DNA of 19,633 nt from Protofrankia sp963555915 (GTDB lineage: Bacteria; Actinomycetota; Actinomycetes; Frankiales; Frankiaceae), in the NCBI RefSeq assembly GCF_963555915.1, contig NZ_CAUVXL010000038.1:1-19633 (forward strand), read 5' to 3'. A program made the translations under genes and the position numbers. A model generated the notes under the pieces. That model was given only the letters and a program-made list of their open reading frames with translations, was not told where the DNA came from and did no database searches. Of this stretch, positions 7,611-14,327 are shown piece after piece. Within the stretch, counting starts at the first letter, position 1; each line of letters begins with the position of its first letter.

Positions 7611-9815
7611 GTGTTCGCAAGACTCGCGCACGTGGTCACGCACCGGCCCAAACAGCTTGTGCTGGTGGCCCTGCTGGTCGTGGCCGCTACGGCAGTGCTC
7701 GGTGTGGGAGCGTTCGGGAAGTTGTTGACCGGGGGCTTCGCCGATCCGCAGTCGGAGTCCATCCGGGCGGAGCATGCAGTTGACGCACATTTCGGCGGTC
7801 AACCCAACCTGGTGCTCCTCGTCACGGCCCGGTCGGGAACGGTCGACGACCCCGATGCCGTGGCCGGTGGCAGGGAGGTCGTCCGTCGGCTCGCTGCCGA
7901 ACCGGGGGTGAAGCAGGTGATCTCGTACTGGGACGGAGGTGGTGCCCGGTTGCGTTCGACCGACGGCCGCCGCGCCCTTGTCGTGGCCCGGGTACCCGAT
8001 AAGGACCGAGCCAAGGAACTGGTGACCGGCTACGAGAAGGTCGTGGACGGCGCTGCTCCTGTCACCGTGACGCCAGGCGGCGGGGCGACCATTAACAAGG
8101 ACGTCAACAGTCAGGTCACCAAGGACCTCGCCGTGGCCGAAGCGATAGCCATTCCGATCACGATGGTGCTGCTGGTGCTCGCCTTCGGCAGTGCTGTCGC
8201 CGCGCTGTTGCCGCTGGTCGTCGGCGTGGCCGGCATCTTCGGCGGGCTTGCCATTCTTTCCGTTCTCGCCAGCCTCACCGACGTCTCGATCTTTGCGGTC
8301 AACCTCACCACCGCGCTCGGGCTGGGTCTGGGTATCGACTACACCCTGCTGATGGTGAGCAGGTTTCGTGAGGAGCTCGCAGCCGGGTCGGATCGCGCCG
8401 ACGCGGTCGCGACCACCATGCGCACGGCCGGCCGCACCATCCTGTTCAGCGGCGCCACCGTCGCGGTGGTGCTCGCGGTGATGCTGGTGTTCCCGCCCTT
8501 CTTCCTGAAGTCGATGGCCTACGCCGGCGTCGCGGTCACGGTCTTCTCGGTTCTCAGCGCGCTTCTGGTTGTACCCGCGGTGCTGATGCTGCTCGGCCCG
8601 CGGGTCAACGCGCTCACGGTCGGCCGGGCGCGGTCGGGCTCAGCGCAGGCGGCCGAATCGGGTGCCTGGCGGGCCATCGCGTCCGCGGTCATGCGTCGGC
8701 CGGTACTCACCGGCGTGCCCGCTATCGCCCTGCTGCTGGCGCTCGGGATCCCCTTCCTGCACGTCTCCTTCAGCGCCCCGGATGACCGGGTGCTGCGCAA
8801 CACCGCTGCCAGCCGTCAGGTCGGCGACATCGTCCGGGCCGACTTCTCCTCGAACGTCCCCGCGGCCACGACCGTCGTCGTGCAGAGCACGGCGCCCGTG
8901 GACGGCCCGGCGCTCGCGTCCGGGCTGGCCAGGTACGCGGGTGAGCTTTCGACCATGGCGAACGTGGCCGGCGTGAACAGCGCCGCAGGCACCTTTGCCG
9001 GCGGCCGCCAGAGCGCGCCCGCCGGCCCGGCTGACGCCCGGTTCACCGCCGGAACCGTCACCTACCTTGAGGTGGTTCCCTCGGTCGACCCCGCATCCAG
9101 TGCGGGCCAGGACCTTGTCAAGGCAGTGCGTGCACGGCCCGCGCCGGCGGGAACATCCGTACTCGTCGGCGGGCCGTCGGCCGCCCTGGTCGATGGAAAG
9201 CACACTATCGCCGCCCGGTTGCCGCTGGCCATCGGGTTGATCTCGCTTGCCACGTTCGTGCTCCTCTTCCTGTTCACCGGTAGTGTCGTAATGCCGATCA
9301 AGGCGTTGATACTCAGTGCGCTGTCGCTGACCGCCGTGCTCGGAGCCGCCGTCTGGATTTTCCAGGACGGGCATCTTTCTGGCATGCTCGGTTTTCTTCC
9401 AGGGCCGCTGGACACGTCCATGCCGGTGCTGCTGTTCTGTATCGCCTTCGGTCTGTCCATGGACTACGAGGTGTTCCTGCTGTCACGAATCAAGGAGGAG
9501 CACGACCGCGGCGTCGACAACGCCGAGGCCGTCGCGGCCGGCCTTGCCCGCACCGGACGGATTGTGACCACTGCCGCGGCCCTGCTCGCGGTGACCTTTG
9601 CGGCGTTTGTGACATCGTCGGTCACCTTCCTGCAGATGTTCGGCCTCGGCACCGCGCTGGCGATCGTCCTGGACGCCACCCTCATCCGGGGGGTGCTGGT
9701 CCCGGCGTTCATGCGGTTGGCCGGCAGGGCCAACTGGTGGGCGCCCCGGCCGCTGCGGGCACTGCATTCCCAGATCGGCCTGGCCGAGGCGCCTGCATCG
9801 ATACTGGACAAATAG
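7611..9815 (+). CDS. MMPL-family (RND) transporter
   Basis: This 734-residue inner-membrane exporter is of the MmpL type. It has a first membrane helix (about 15-35), then a periplasmic loop domain, a five-helix bundle (from about 175), a second loop domain, and a second bundle (from about 535). Each half carries the Asp-Tyr pair thought to carry protons in MmpL3: GIDYTLLMVSRFREE (D243-Y244) and GLSMDYEVFLLSRIKEEHDRG (D618-Y619). Substrates of the family are lipids, siderophores or drugs; the TetR partner suggests an inducible small hydrophobic molecule. The GTG at 7611 is the chosen start: GGGGG lies close upstream, and the product then begins FARLAHVVTHRPK, typical of the family. A GTG at 7560 in the same frame would place the operator palindrome inside the gene. 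There are no frameshifts. Confidence 0.92.
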   Translation: MFARLAHVVTHRPKQLVLVALLVVAATAVLGVGAFGKLLTGGFADPQSESIRAEHAVDAHFGGQPNLVLLVTARSGTVDDPDAVAGGREVVRRLAAEPGVKQVISYWDGGGARLRSTDGRRALVVARVPDKDRAKELVTGYEKVVDGAAPVTVTPGGGATINKDVNSQVTKDLAVAEAIAIPITMVLLVLAFGSAVAALLPLVVGVAGIFGGLAILSVLASLTDVSIFAVNLTTALGLGLGIDYTLLMVSRFREELAAGSDRADAVATTMRTAGRTILFSGATVAVVLAVMLVFPPFFLKSMAYAGVAVTVFSVLSALLVVPAVLMLLGPRVNALTVGRARSGSAQAAESGAWRAIASAVMRRPVLTGVPAIALLLALGIPFLHVSFSAPDDRVLRNTAASRQVGDIVRADFSSNVPAATTVVVQSTAPVDGPALASGLARYAGELSTMANVAGVNSAAGTFAGGRQSAPAGPADARFTAGTVTYLEVVPSVDPASSAGQDLVKAVRARPAPAGTSVLVGGPSAALVDGKHTIAARLPLAIGLISLATFVLLFLFTGSVVMPIKALILSALSLTAVLGAAVWIFQDGHLSGMLGFLPGPLDTSMPVLLFCIAFGLSMDYEVFLLSRIKEEHDRGVDNAEAVAAGLARTGRIVTTAAALLAVTFAAFVTSSVTFLQMFGLGTALAIVLDATLIRGVLVPAFMRLAGRANWWAPRPLRALHSQIGLAEAPASILDK

Positions 9816-9871
9816 GAGTACAAACAGTCGGACGAATAAGAGCGAATTCCATCGAGACACCATTGTGGGTC

Positions 9872-9899
9872 TTGTCACGACCACGTATGGGGCTCTAAT
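9872..9899 (+). promoter_or_regulatory. Putative promoter of the MNIO/RiPP-like locus
   Basis: TTGTCA (9872-9877, five of six bases of the -35 consensus) and TCTAAT (9894-9899, five of six of the -10 consensus) are 16 bases apart. Transcription would begin near 9906, leaving a leader of about 44 bases before the small ORF at 9950. It follows the exporter's stop by 56 bases and supports independent transcription of the locus. Pattern match only. Confidence 0.5.
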
Positions 9900-9949
9900 C
9901 TCGATCCATCCGAGTTCGTCTGGACTGTAACTGTGGGCGGGTGGAAACG

Positions 9950-10039
9950 ATGCGGACGGCGCCTGGTCCCGCGATGCCGTTTGCGTCTGCTGGTTGTGTC
10001 TGCTGGTTGTGTGATGGCGTTCCCGGCTGGAGGCCTTGA
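9950..10039 (+). CDS. Candidate Cys-containing precursor peptide of an MNIO RiPP locus
   Basis: A 29-codon ORF runs from ATG 9950 to TGA 10037-10039. GGGTGG sits five bases before the ATG; an in-frame GTG at 9941 could also start it. The peptide opens MRTAPGPAMPFA and ends SAGCVCWLCDGVPGWRP, so it has three Cys and two Trp in its C-terminal half. Its stop overlaps the MNIO enzyme's ATG by one base (TGATG), and the enzyme's ribosome-binding site lies inside it, so the two would be translationally coupled. MNIO enzymes act on short peptides, often at Cys, which is why I propose it as substrate. Against it: third codon positions are less GC-rich than in neighbours, and a 13-base duplication lies in the Cys region. 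Confidence 0.4.
   Translation: MRTAPGPAMPFASAGCVCWLCDGVPGWRP
9986..10011. repeat. Perfect 13-base tandem duplication
   Basis: tctgctggttgtg occurs twice without a gap (9986-9998, 9999-10011). It lies in the Cys-containing part of the small ORF. Since 13 is not a multiple of three, the two copies are read in different frames and give SAGC and CWLC. Confidence 0.95.
10029..10033 (+). promoter_or_regulatory. Ribosome-binding site that fixes the MNIO start
   Basis: GGAGG is five bases before ATG 10039. It favours that ATG over the TTG codon just before it (10036) and lies inside the preceding small ORF. Confidence 0.8.
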
Positions 10040-11121
10040 TGGCGATCGTGCGCAGTACTTCCGCCGGTAACGCAGCCGCCGGTAACGCAGCCGCCGATAA
10101 TGCCGCCACCGGTAACGCCTCCGCCGGTAACGCCTCCGCCGGTAACGCCGCCACCGATGTGGTGGGCCGGGCGCTGCGGGATGGAGCTCCGCTGCGGGGC
10201 GTGGAATTCAGCTGCGAGGCGAGTACCGAATTGGATCTTGCCGCGGCGGCGGCCGATGACGCGGCGGCGCGGCTCGCGGCCTCGGTCGCCGACGGGTCGG
10301 CTGCCCCGGTTCGCTACTACAGCCTGGGAATCCTCTCCGACCAGGCCGACCTCGCCCAGCATGCGCAGGAGGTGCTCGGCGGCCGGGGGCTGGCGCTGAC
10401 CCTCCATCCGATGGACCTCGATCTCGCCGGCACGGACCCGCTGGACATCTCCGTCCTGCGGGCTCTGCGCGACCGCGCTCGGGAACTGGACGCTGCATGG
10501 GTGACCACGGACCTGGCGATGTGGGTGCGCGGCGGCGAAGCGCTGATCAACAATCTGGTGCCGATGCCGCTGGTACCCGAGGCCGTCGACTGGTGTGTGC
10601 CGCGGATCTGCCGGGCTCAGGATGTGATCGACCGGCCGATCGTGATCGGGAACGCTCCCTACCCGTTCATCGTGGGCAACACCGACGTCCTGCCGCTGAT
10701 GGCAGAGATCGTCGAGCGGACCGGCTGCCTGGCCACGATCGACATCGGTCACCTCTATGGGCTGCGCCGCCAGCAGGGCCGGCCGCTCGAACAACCGGGG
10801 GATGACAGCTTCTGCTGGGATCACGTGGTGGAGGTCCACCTTGCCGGTCTGGTCGAACGGGTACTGCCCGGCGGGGAGCGGGTCTTCGAGGACTTCCACA
10901 CCGTCACGATTTCGCCGGGGGTGTGGGAGCTGGCCGCACGGCTGGTGCCACGGGCGAGGAATCTGCGCGCGCTCATGGCCGAGTGCGAGTTGATGCCCCG
11001 GGCAGACCTCGTCCACACGATCTGCCGGCTGGCGTCGGCCTTACCCCGGTGGCTGCCCGGGGAGGATCCCCCGCAGGAGCGGTGCTCCGACGATGCCACC
11101 TGCGGGAGCCGGCTGACGTGA
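10039..11121 (+). CDS. DUF692/MNIO-type oxidative peptide-modifying enzyme (MbnB/TglH-like), divergent
   Basis: The 360-residue product appears to be a TIM-barrel enzyme of the DUF692 family, now called multinuclear non-heme iron oxidative enzymes (MNIO), which modify RiPP precursors. After an N-terminal repeat (8-40) come segments matching the family order. They are LALTLHPMDLDLAGTDPLD (family: LHGVGLSLGS; H123), WVTTDLAMW (family: VSEHLAW), GNAPYPF (family: ENPSSY; N205), IDIGHLYG (family: DVNNIYV; D235), EVHLAGL (H267) and DFHTVTISPGVWEL (D285, H287). Several usual metal-ligand positions differ: the SEH histidine is D158, the Glu before N205 is Gly, and the DVNN Asn is H238. The enzyme may therefore bind metal differently or do different chemistry. 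A GGAGG five bases upstream fixes the start. It overlaps the small ORF before it and the gene after it by one base each (TGATG). The match rests on motif order recalled from the family, not on an alignment. Confidence 0.72.
   Translation: MAIVRSTSAGNAAAGNAAADNAATGNASAGNASAGNAATDVVGRALRDGAPLRGVEFSCEASTELDLAAAAADDAAARLAASVADGSAAPVRYYSLGILSDQADLAQHAQEVLGGRGLALTLHPMDLDLAGTDPLDISVLRALRDRARELDAAWVTTDLAMWVRGGEALINNLVPMPLVPEAVDWCVPRICRAQDVIDRPIVIGNAPYPFIVGNTDVLPLMAEIVERTGCLATIDIGHLYGLRRQQGRPLEQPGDDSFCWDHVVEVHLAGLVERVLPGGERVFEDFHTVTISPGVWELAARLVPRARNLRALMAECELMPRADLVHTICRLASALPRWLPGEDPPQERCSDDATCGSRLT
10060..10152. repeat. 15-base tandem repeat (about 6 units) encoding Asn pentapeptides
   Basis: The core ggtaac recurs at 10066, 10081, 10111, 10126 and 10141, with gataat at 10096, giving a strict 15-base period. 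It encodes xxGNA-type pentapeptides with Asn at residues 11, 16, 21, 26, 31 and 36 of the MNIO enzyme. Confidence 0.9.
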
Positions 11122-11888
11122 TGCCGGTCGACTACCCGAGGTTGATGGAGGCCACCTGGGATGCGCTGTACGCTCCGGCGCAACGACACCGGGCAATCCT
11201 CGCGGCGCTACCCCCGGACGAATCGGAACTGCTCAGCGAGTGTGTCCGCGCCGGCGGGTTCCACCGGGACGCGTGCCGCCGGCGCGGACGGATCGCCCCC
11301 GACCTGCTTGACGCCTTCCCGGTGACCTTCGTCGCCTTCTACGCGACCGAGGGCACGCCCGGGATGGCGGCTTTCCTGGCCAGCGAGCAGTGGCGCCGCC
11401 GTGGGTCGCTGCCGGGAAGCTTCTTCCCCGCGCCGGAGCTGTCCGTGCTTGCCTTCGCCGCCTACCTGCGCGACACCTGGATGCGTGGCGACCGGGAGGA
11501 ATGGGTACGCGAAGCATTCCGTTTCGAACTCGCTCTGCACCGTCTCGGTACCGAGCGGGTCGGGGTCGACCGCGGCCCCGGCACCATGCGGCTGGCCCCC
11601 GGAGCCTGGGTTGGCGAATGCATGTTCGACCATGATAACGCCGTTGACCAGCTGCGGCGGCGCTGTGCCGAGGTGCCCTGGAACGAAGCGGTCACGCTGC
11701 TCACCCCGCACCCGACCGAGGCCGCCGCCATCACCTGGTACGTCGGGGACGAGGGTCGGCGGATCTACGTCCGCGGCGAGGACGTCGCGGCACTGCGCTG
11801 GTCGTGGGACGCCACCGCCGAGGTCCCCGCGGACGCCGACCAGCTGCGGGTGGTCATCCACGCGGCCAGGGCCGGGGTCCTGCGGTAG
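11121..11888 (+). CDS. Probable MNIO partner protein (precursor-recognition type)
   Basis: The 255-residue product has no signal peptide or membrane helix. I do not recognise a named domain with confidence. The N-terminal helical half (YPRLMEATWDALYAPAQRHRAIL, FPVTFVAFYATEG, AAYLRDTW, REAFRFELALHRL) is arranged like the helical partner proteins encoded next to MNIO enzymes (MbnC, DUF2063 and TglI types), which bind the precursor and hand it to the enzyme. The C-terminal part (MRLAPGAWVGECMF onward, TLLTPHPTEAAAITWYVGDEGRRIYVRGEDVAALRW) looks like a beta-rich or winged domain. ATG 11121 overlaps the enzyme's TGA by one base, so it is translationally coupled and very probably acts with it. A GTG at 11118 is an alternative start. 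The function is inferred mainly from position. Confidence 0.6.
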   Translation: MPVDYPRLMEATWDALYAPAQRHRAILAALPPDESELLSECVRAGGFHRDACRRRGRIAPDLLDAFPVTFVAFYATEGTPGMAAFLASEQWRRRGSLPGSFFPAPELSVLAFAAYLRDTWMRGDREEWVREAFRFELALHRLGTERVGVDRGPGTMRLAPGAWVGECMFDHDNAVDQLRRRCAEVPWNEAVTLLTPHPTEAAAITWYVGDEGRRIYVRGEDVAALRWSWDATAEVPADADQLRVVIHAARAGVLR

Positions 11889-11937
11889 GGAGGGCCGGTG
11901 CCCATCCGGTGCACGTGGTTGGTTGGATCGCGATCGT

Positions 11938-12933
11938 CTACCGTTGTGGAGAGGTGATCGCGAAGCCGGATCCCGGCGCGAAGGTCGTGACAGTCGGCGG
12001 GATGGCCCTGAGCTGGTCGATCGTCGCGCATGCCGGGCACTGCGCATAGCCGGCTTGGCGTTCCCGGTTGGCTTCGGCGTCCGCGCGGGCCTGCGCGACC
12101 CTCGCCTGCGCCTCGGTCACCCCGGCGAAGGCGGCCTGCGCCTTGTTCACCGCGTCCTGTATCTGTTGCGGCAGCGTGATGCGGACCAGATTGAATTTCA
12201 GCCCGACGAGGAAAGGCGCGCCGAGGGTGTCGCTGAGGTCCCGAGCCAGTGATTCATTGATCGCTGTCTGTACTTTCGCGATGTTGGCGTTGTTCGACGC
12301 TTGTGGGACGGTCGGAAGAGCGGCGTTACCGGCGCCCTGGTTCGCTCCGAGCTGGACCAGCGCGCAGCTGGAGACGAGTTCGGCGCAGCCGAAGGTGTTC
12401 ACCTGTTCCCGCAGGTCGTTGTCGATCACCGGTCGGATTATGGTGTCGAGGAACGCCGACCAGCCCTGAATTCCATCGTAAGGGCTGTAGTCATTGTGGT
12501 CGACGAATGATCGGAACTTGCGGGTGCCGAACTTGTCGTCGAAGGTACGAATTATCTGGTGATCGAGATTGAGGGAGAAGTAGAGAGTTCCCTCGATGCC
12601 CATCTCGACGCCGTCCTTGGACGGCACCCGCACGACGTCCTCACCGGCGCGGTCGCCCTGGTCCGGCTTCGCGGTGATGGTGTAGAAACGTTGCTGGGCA
12701 GGATATTTGTGACTGTCGGAGTAGAGCCCGACCCAGGTCCGTGCCGAGGCGGGGTCGATGATCTGTCTGATCTTGTGGTTGTCGAACGGACCGCCGTTGC
12801 GGACCACCGCGATCTCTCCACCGTCGGTCTTGTCGAATGAGCCCAGAGCGCTGAAACCCAGCACGAGGAGAAAGATCGCGGCGAGCGCTGCCGCGGAGAT
12901 CGTGATGATTCTGACCGAGGTTCTCTGTCCCAT
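11938..12933 (-). CDS. SPFH/band-7-like membrane-anchored protein
   Basis: The 331-residue product has one N-terminal membrane helix (about 8-30) followed by an SPFH/prohibitin-like domain (GEIAVVRNGGPFDN, then VVRVPSKDGVEMGIEGTLYFSLN). A long Ala/Gln/Arg-rich helix follows (DAVNKAQAAFAGVTEAQARVAQARADAEANRERQ), as in flotillin/HflK-type scaffolds that form membrane rings. After the helix is an unusual tail with a single CPAC pair, which could be redox-active or bind half a zinc site, and ITSPQR at the end. I chose ATG 12933 because GGGGG lies six bases before it; the frame continues upstream to 13005 without support. The gene converges with the MNIO locus, whose last stop is 50 bases away, and no clear terminator is visible between them. 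Confidence 0.78.
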   Translation of the reverse strand: MGQRTSVRIITISAAALAAIFLLVLGFSALGSFDKTDGGEIAVVRNGGPFDNHKIRQIIDPASARTWVGLYSDSHKYPAQQRFYTITAKPDQGDRAGEDVVRVPSKDGVEMGIEGTLYFSLNLDHQIIRTFDDKFGTRKFRSFVDHNDYSPYDGIQGWSAFLDTIIRPVIDNDLREQVNTFGCAELVSSCALVQLGANQGAGNAALPTVPQASNNANIAKVQTAINESLARDLSDTLGAPFLVGLKFNLVRITLPQQIQDAVNKAQAAFAGVTEAQARVAQARADAEANRERQAGYAQCPACATIDQLRAIPPTVTTFAPGSGFAITSPQR

Positions 12934-12946
12934 GATCTGCCCCCGC

Positions 12947-12960
12947 TGTCGACGTCGACA
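12947..12960. promoter_or_regulatory. Perfect 14-base palindrome upstream of the SPFH gene
   Basis: tgtcgacgtcgaca is its own reverse complement. It ends 14 bases upstream of the SPFH gene's ATG, just ahead of the ribosome-binding site. It could be an operator; no known consensus is matched. Confidence 0.4.
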
Positions 12961-12977
12961 TACCGATACATGGCTGT

Positions 12978-13013
12978 GCCGGCATGCGGAACCGACGGCC
13001 GGCATGCGGAACC
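12978..13013. repeat. Two direct copies of a 16-base sequence, period 20
   Basis: gccggcatgcggaacc occurs at 12978-12993 and 12998-13013, between the SPFH start and the metB stop. Each copy holds the palindrome gccggc overlapping gcatgc. It could be an activator or repressor site pair for the SPFH gene. Confidence 0.7.
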
Positions 13014-13145
13014 AACGCTATTGTTGCGAATGCGTTGGTCGCCGGTCGGTGCTTACTCGGACGCCGGTGCCTGCCCGAACGTCGGTACTCGCCCGGACGA
13101 CTGAGTCGATGATAGTCGAAAACGTCCGGTTCGTACCAGCGGTTC

Positions 13146-14327
13146 TCAGGCGAGCGTGGCGAGGGCTTTTGTCAGGTCGTCGACGAGGTCCTCGACGGAT
13201 TCGATGCCGACCGAGAGGCGGACCAGATCGGCGGGTACCTCCAGGGGCGACCCGGCAACCGAGACATGCGTCATCCGCCCCGGATGTTCGATCAGCGACT
13301 CGACGCCGCCGAGGGACTCGGCAAGGGTGAACACCCGGGTACGCCGACACACCTCGACCGCCGCCTCCTCGCCGCCGCGCAGGGTGAACGAGACCATCCC
13401 GCCGAAGTCGCGCATCTGCCGGGCCGCCACCGGGTGCCCACGATCATCGGGCAGGCCCGGGTAGTACACGGTGGTCACGGCGGGATGCGCAGCCAGCAGC
13501 GCGGCGATGCGACGGGCGTTCGCACAGTGCCGGTCCATCCGGACCGCGAGGGTCTTCGCCCCGCGTAGCACCAGCCAGGCGTCGAACGGCCCGGCGATCG
13601 CCCCGGTGGCGTTCTGGGTGAACCGCAGCCGCTCACCCAACGCCGGATCGGCGACGACCACGGCGCCCCCGACCACGTCGCTGTGGCCGCCCAGGTACTT
13701 CGTGGTCGAGTGGACCGACGCGTCGGCGCCGAGCGCCAGCGGCCGCTGCAGGTACGGGGTGGCGAAGGTGTTGTCGACCGCGAGCAGGCCACCGGCCGCG
13801 TGGATCAGTTCGGCGAGCACCGCGATGTCGGATACGCCGAGCAGCGGGTTCGTGGGTGTCTCGCACCACAGCAGCCGCGTCCGACCGGGGCGCAGCGCCG
13901 CGGCCACAGCGCCTGGGTCGTCAAGCGGCACGGGGGTGTACTCGACGCCCCACTGCGCGAACACCTGTGCGAACAACCGGTAGGTGCCGCCGTAGGCGTC
14001 CGACGGGATCACCGCGTGGTCACCGGGCCGGCAGACGGTACGGAGCAGTGCGTCCGCCGCAGCCATCCCCGAGGCGAACGCGAGGCCCACCGAGCCCCCC
14101 TCCAACGCGGCCAGGCAGGTCTCCAGCGCCGTGCGGGTCGGGTTCGCCGACCGGGCGTACTCGTAGTCACCGCGCGGGACACCGACCGCATCCTGCGCGA
14201 ATGTCGAGGACGGGTGGATGGGGACGACCACCGCGCCGGTGGTCGCGTCGGGATCCTGTCCCGCGTGGATCGCGACCGTCTCGAACCCCGCGCCGGTCCA
14301 GGCGTCCGGGTGGTCTGGGCGGTTCAT
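13146..14327 (-). CDS. metB: Cystathionine gamma-synthase / gamma-lyase (MetB type)
   Basis: The 393-residue product is a PLP enzyme of the Cys/Met metabolism family, of usual length. It shows FETVAIHAGQDPD at the N-terminus, YEYARSANPTR (55-65), ASGMAA (85-90), ETPTNPLL (156-163), AVDNTFATP (183-191), the PLP lysine in SVHSTTKYLGGHSDVVGG (K210), and GGVESLIEHP near the C-terminus. It makes cystathionine from an activated homoserine and cysteine, or splits cystathionine to cysteine; sequence alone does not separate these. It directly follows cystathionine beta-synthase with a four-base ATGA overlap (14324-14327), which favours a role in reverse transsulfuration (gamma-lyase activity). The cbs-metB pairing is also found in Mycobacterium tuberculosis, from which the symbol is taken. 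Confidence 0.9.
   Translation of the reverse strand: MNRPDHPDAWTGAGFETVAIHAGQDPDATTGAVVVPIHPSSTFAQDAVGVPRGDYEYARSANPTRTALETCLAALEGGSVGLAFASGMAAADALLRTVCRPGDHAVIPSDAYGGTYRLFAQVFAQWGVEYTPVPLDDPGAVAAALRPGRTRLLWCETPTNPLLGVSDIAVLAELIHAAGGLLAVDNTFATPYLQRPLALGADASVHSTTKYLGGHSDVVGGAVVVADPALGERLRFTQNATGAIAGPFDAWLVLRGAKTLAVRMDRHCANARRIAALLAAHPAVTTVYYPGLPDDRGHPVAARQMRDFGGMVSFTLRGGEEAAVEVCRRTRVFTLAESLGGVESLIEHPGRMTHVSVAGSPLEVPADLVRLSVGIESVEDLVDDLTKALATLA

Noticed and set aside
7502..7762. Upstream extension of the TetR frame to 7762
   Set aside because: It would run through the divergent promoter, the operator-like palindrome and the start of the MMPL gene.
10060..10152. Regular repeats considered as a CRISPR-like array
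   Set aside because: The units are 15 bases, contiguous, without spacers, and in frame within a gene.
9895..11016. 373-codon minus-strand frame with Gly-Gly-Val-Thr repeats
   Set aside because: It is antisense to the MNIO enzyme; its repeats are only the complement of the 15-base repeat, and the plus-strand gene has ribosome-binding site, coupling and family motifs.
11889..11937. Terminator between the MNIO locus and the convergent SPFH gene
   Set aside because: No GC-rich hairpin followed by a T-run is visible in the 49 bases.
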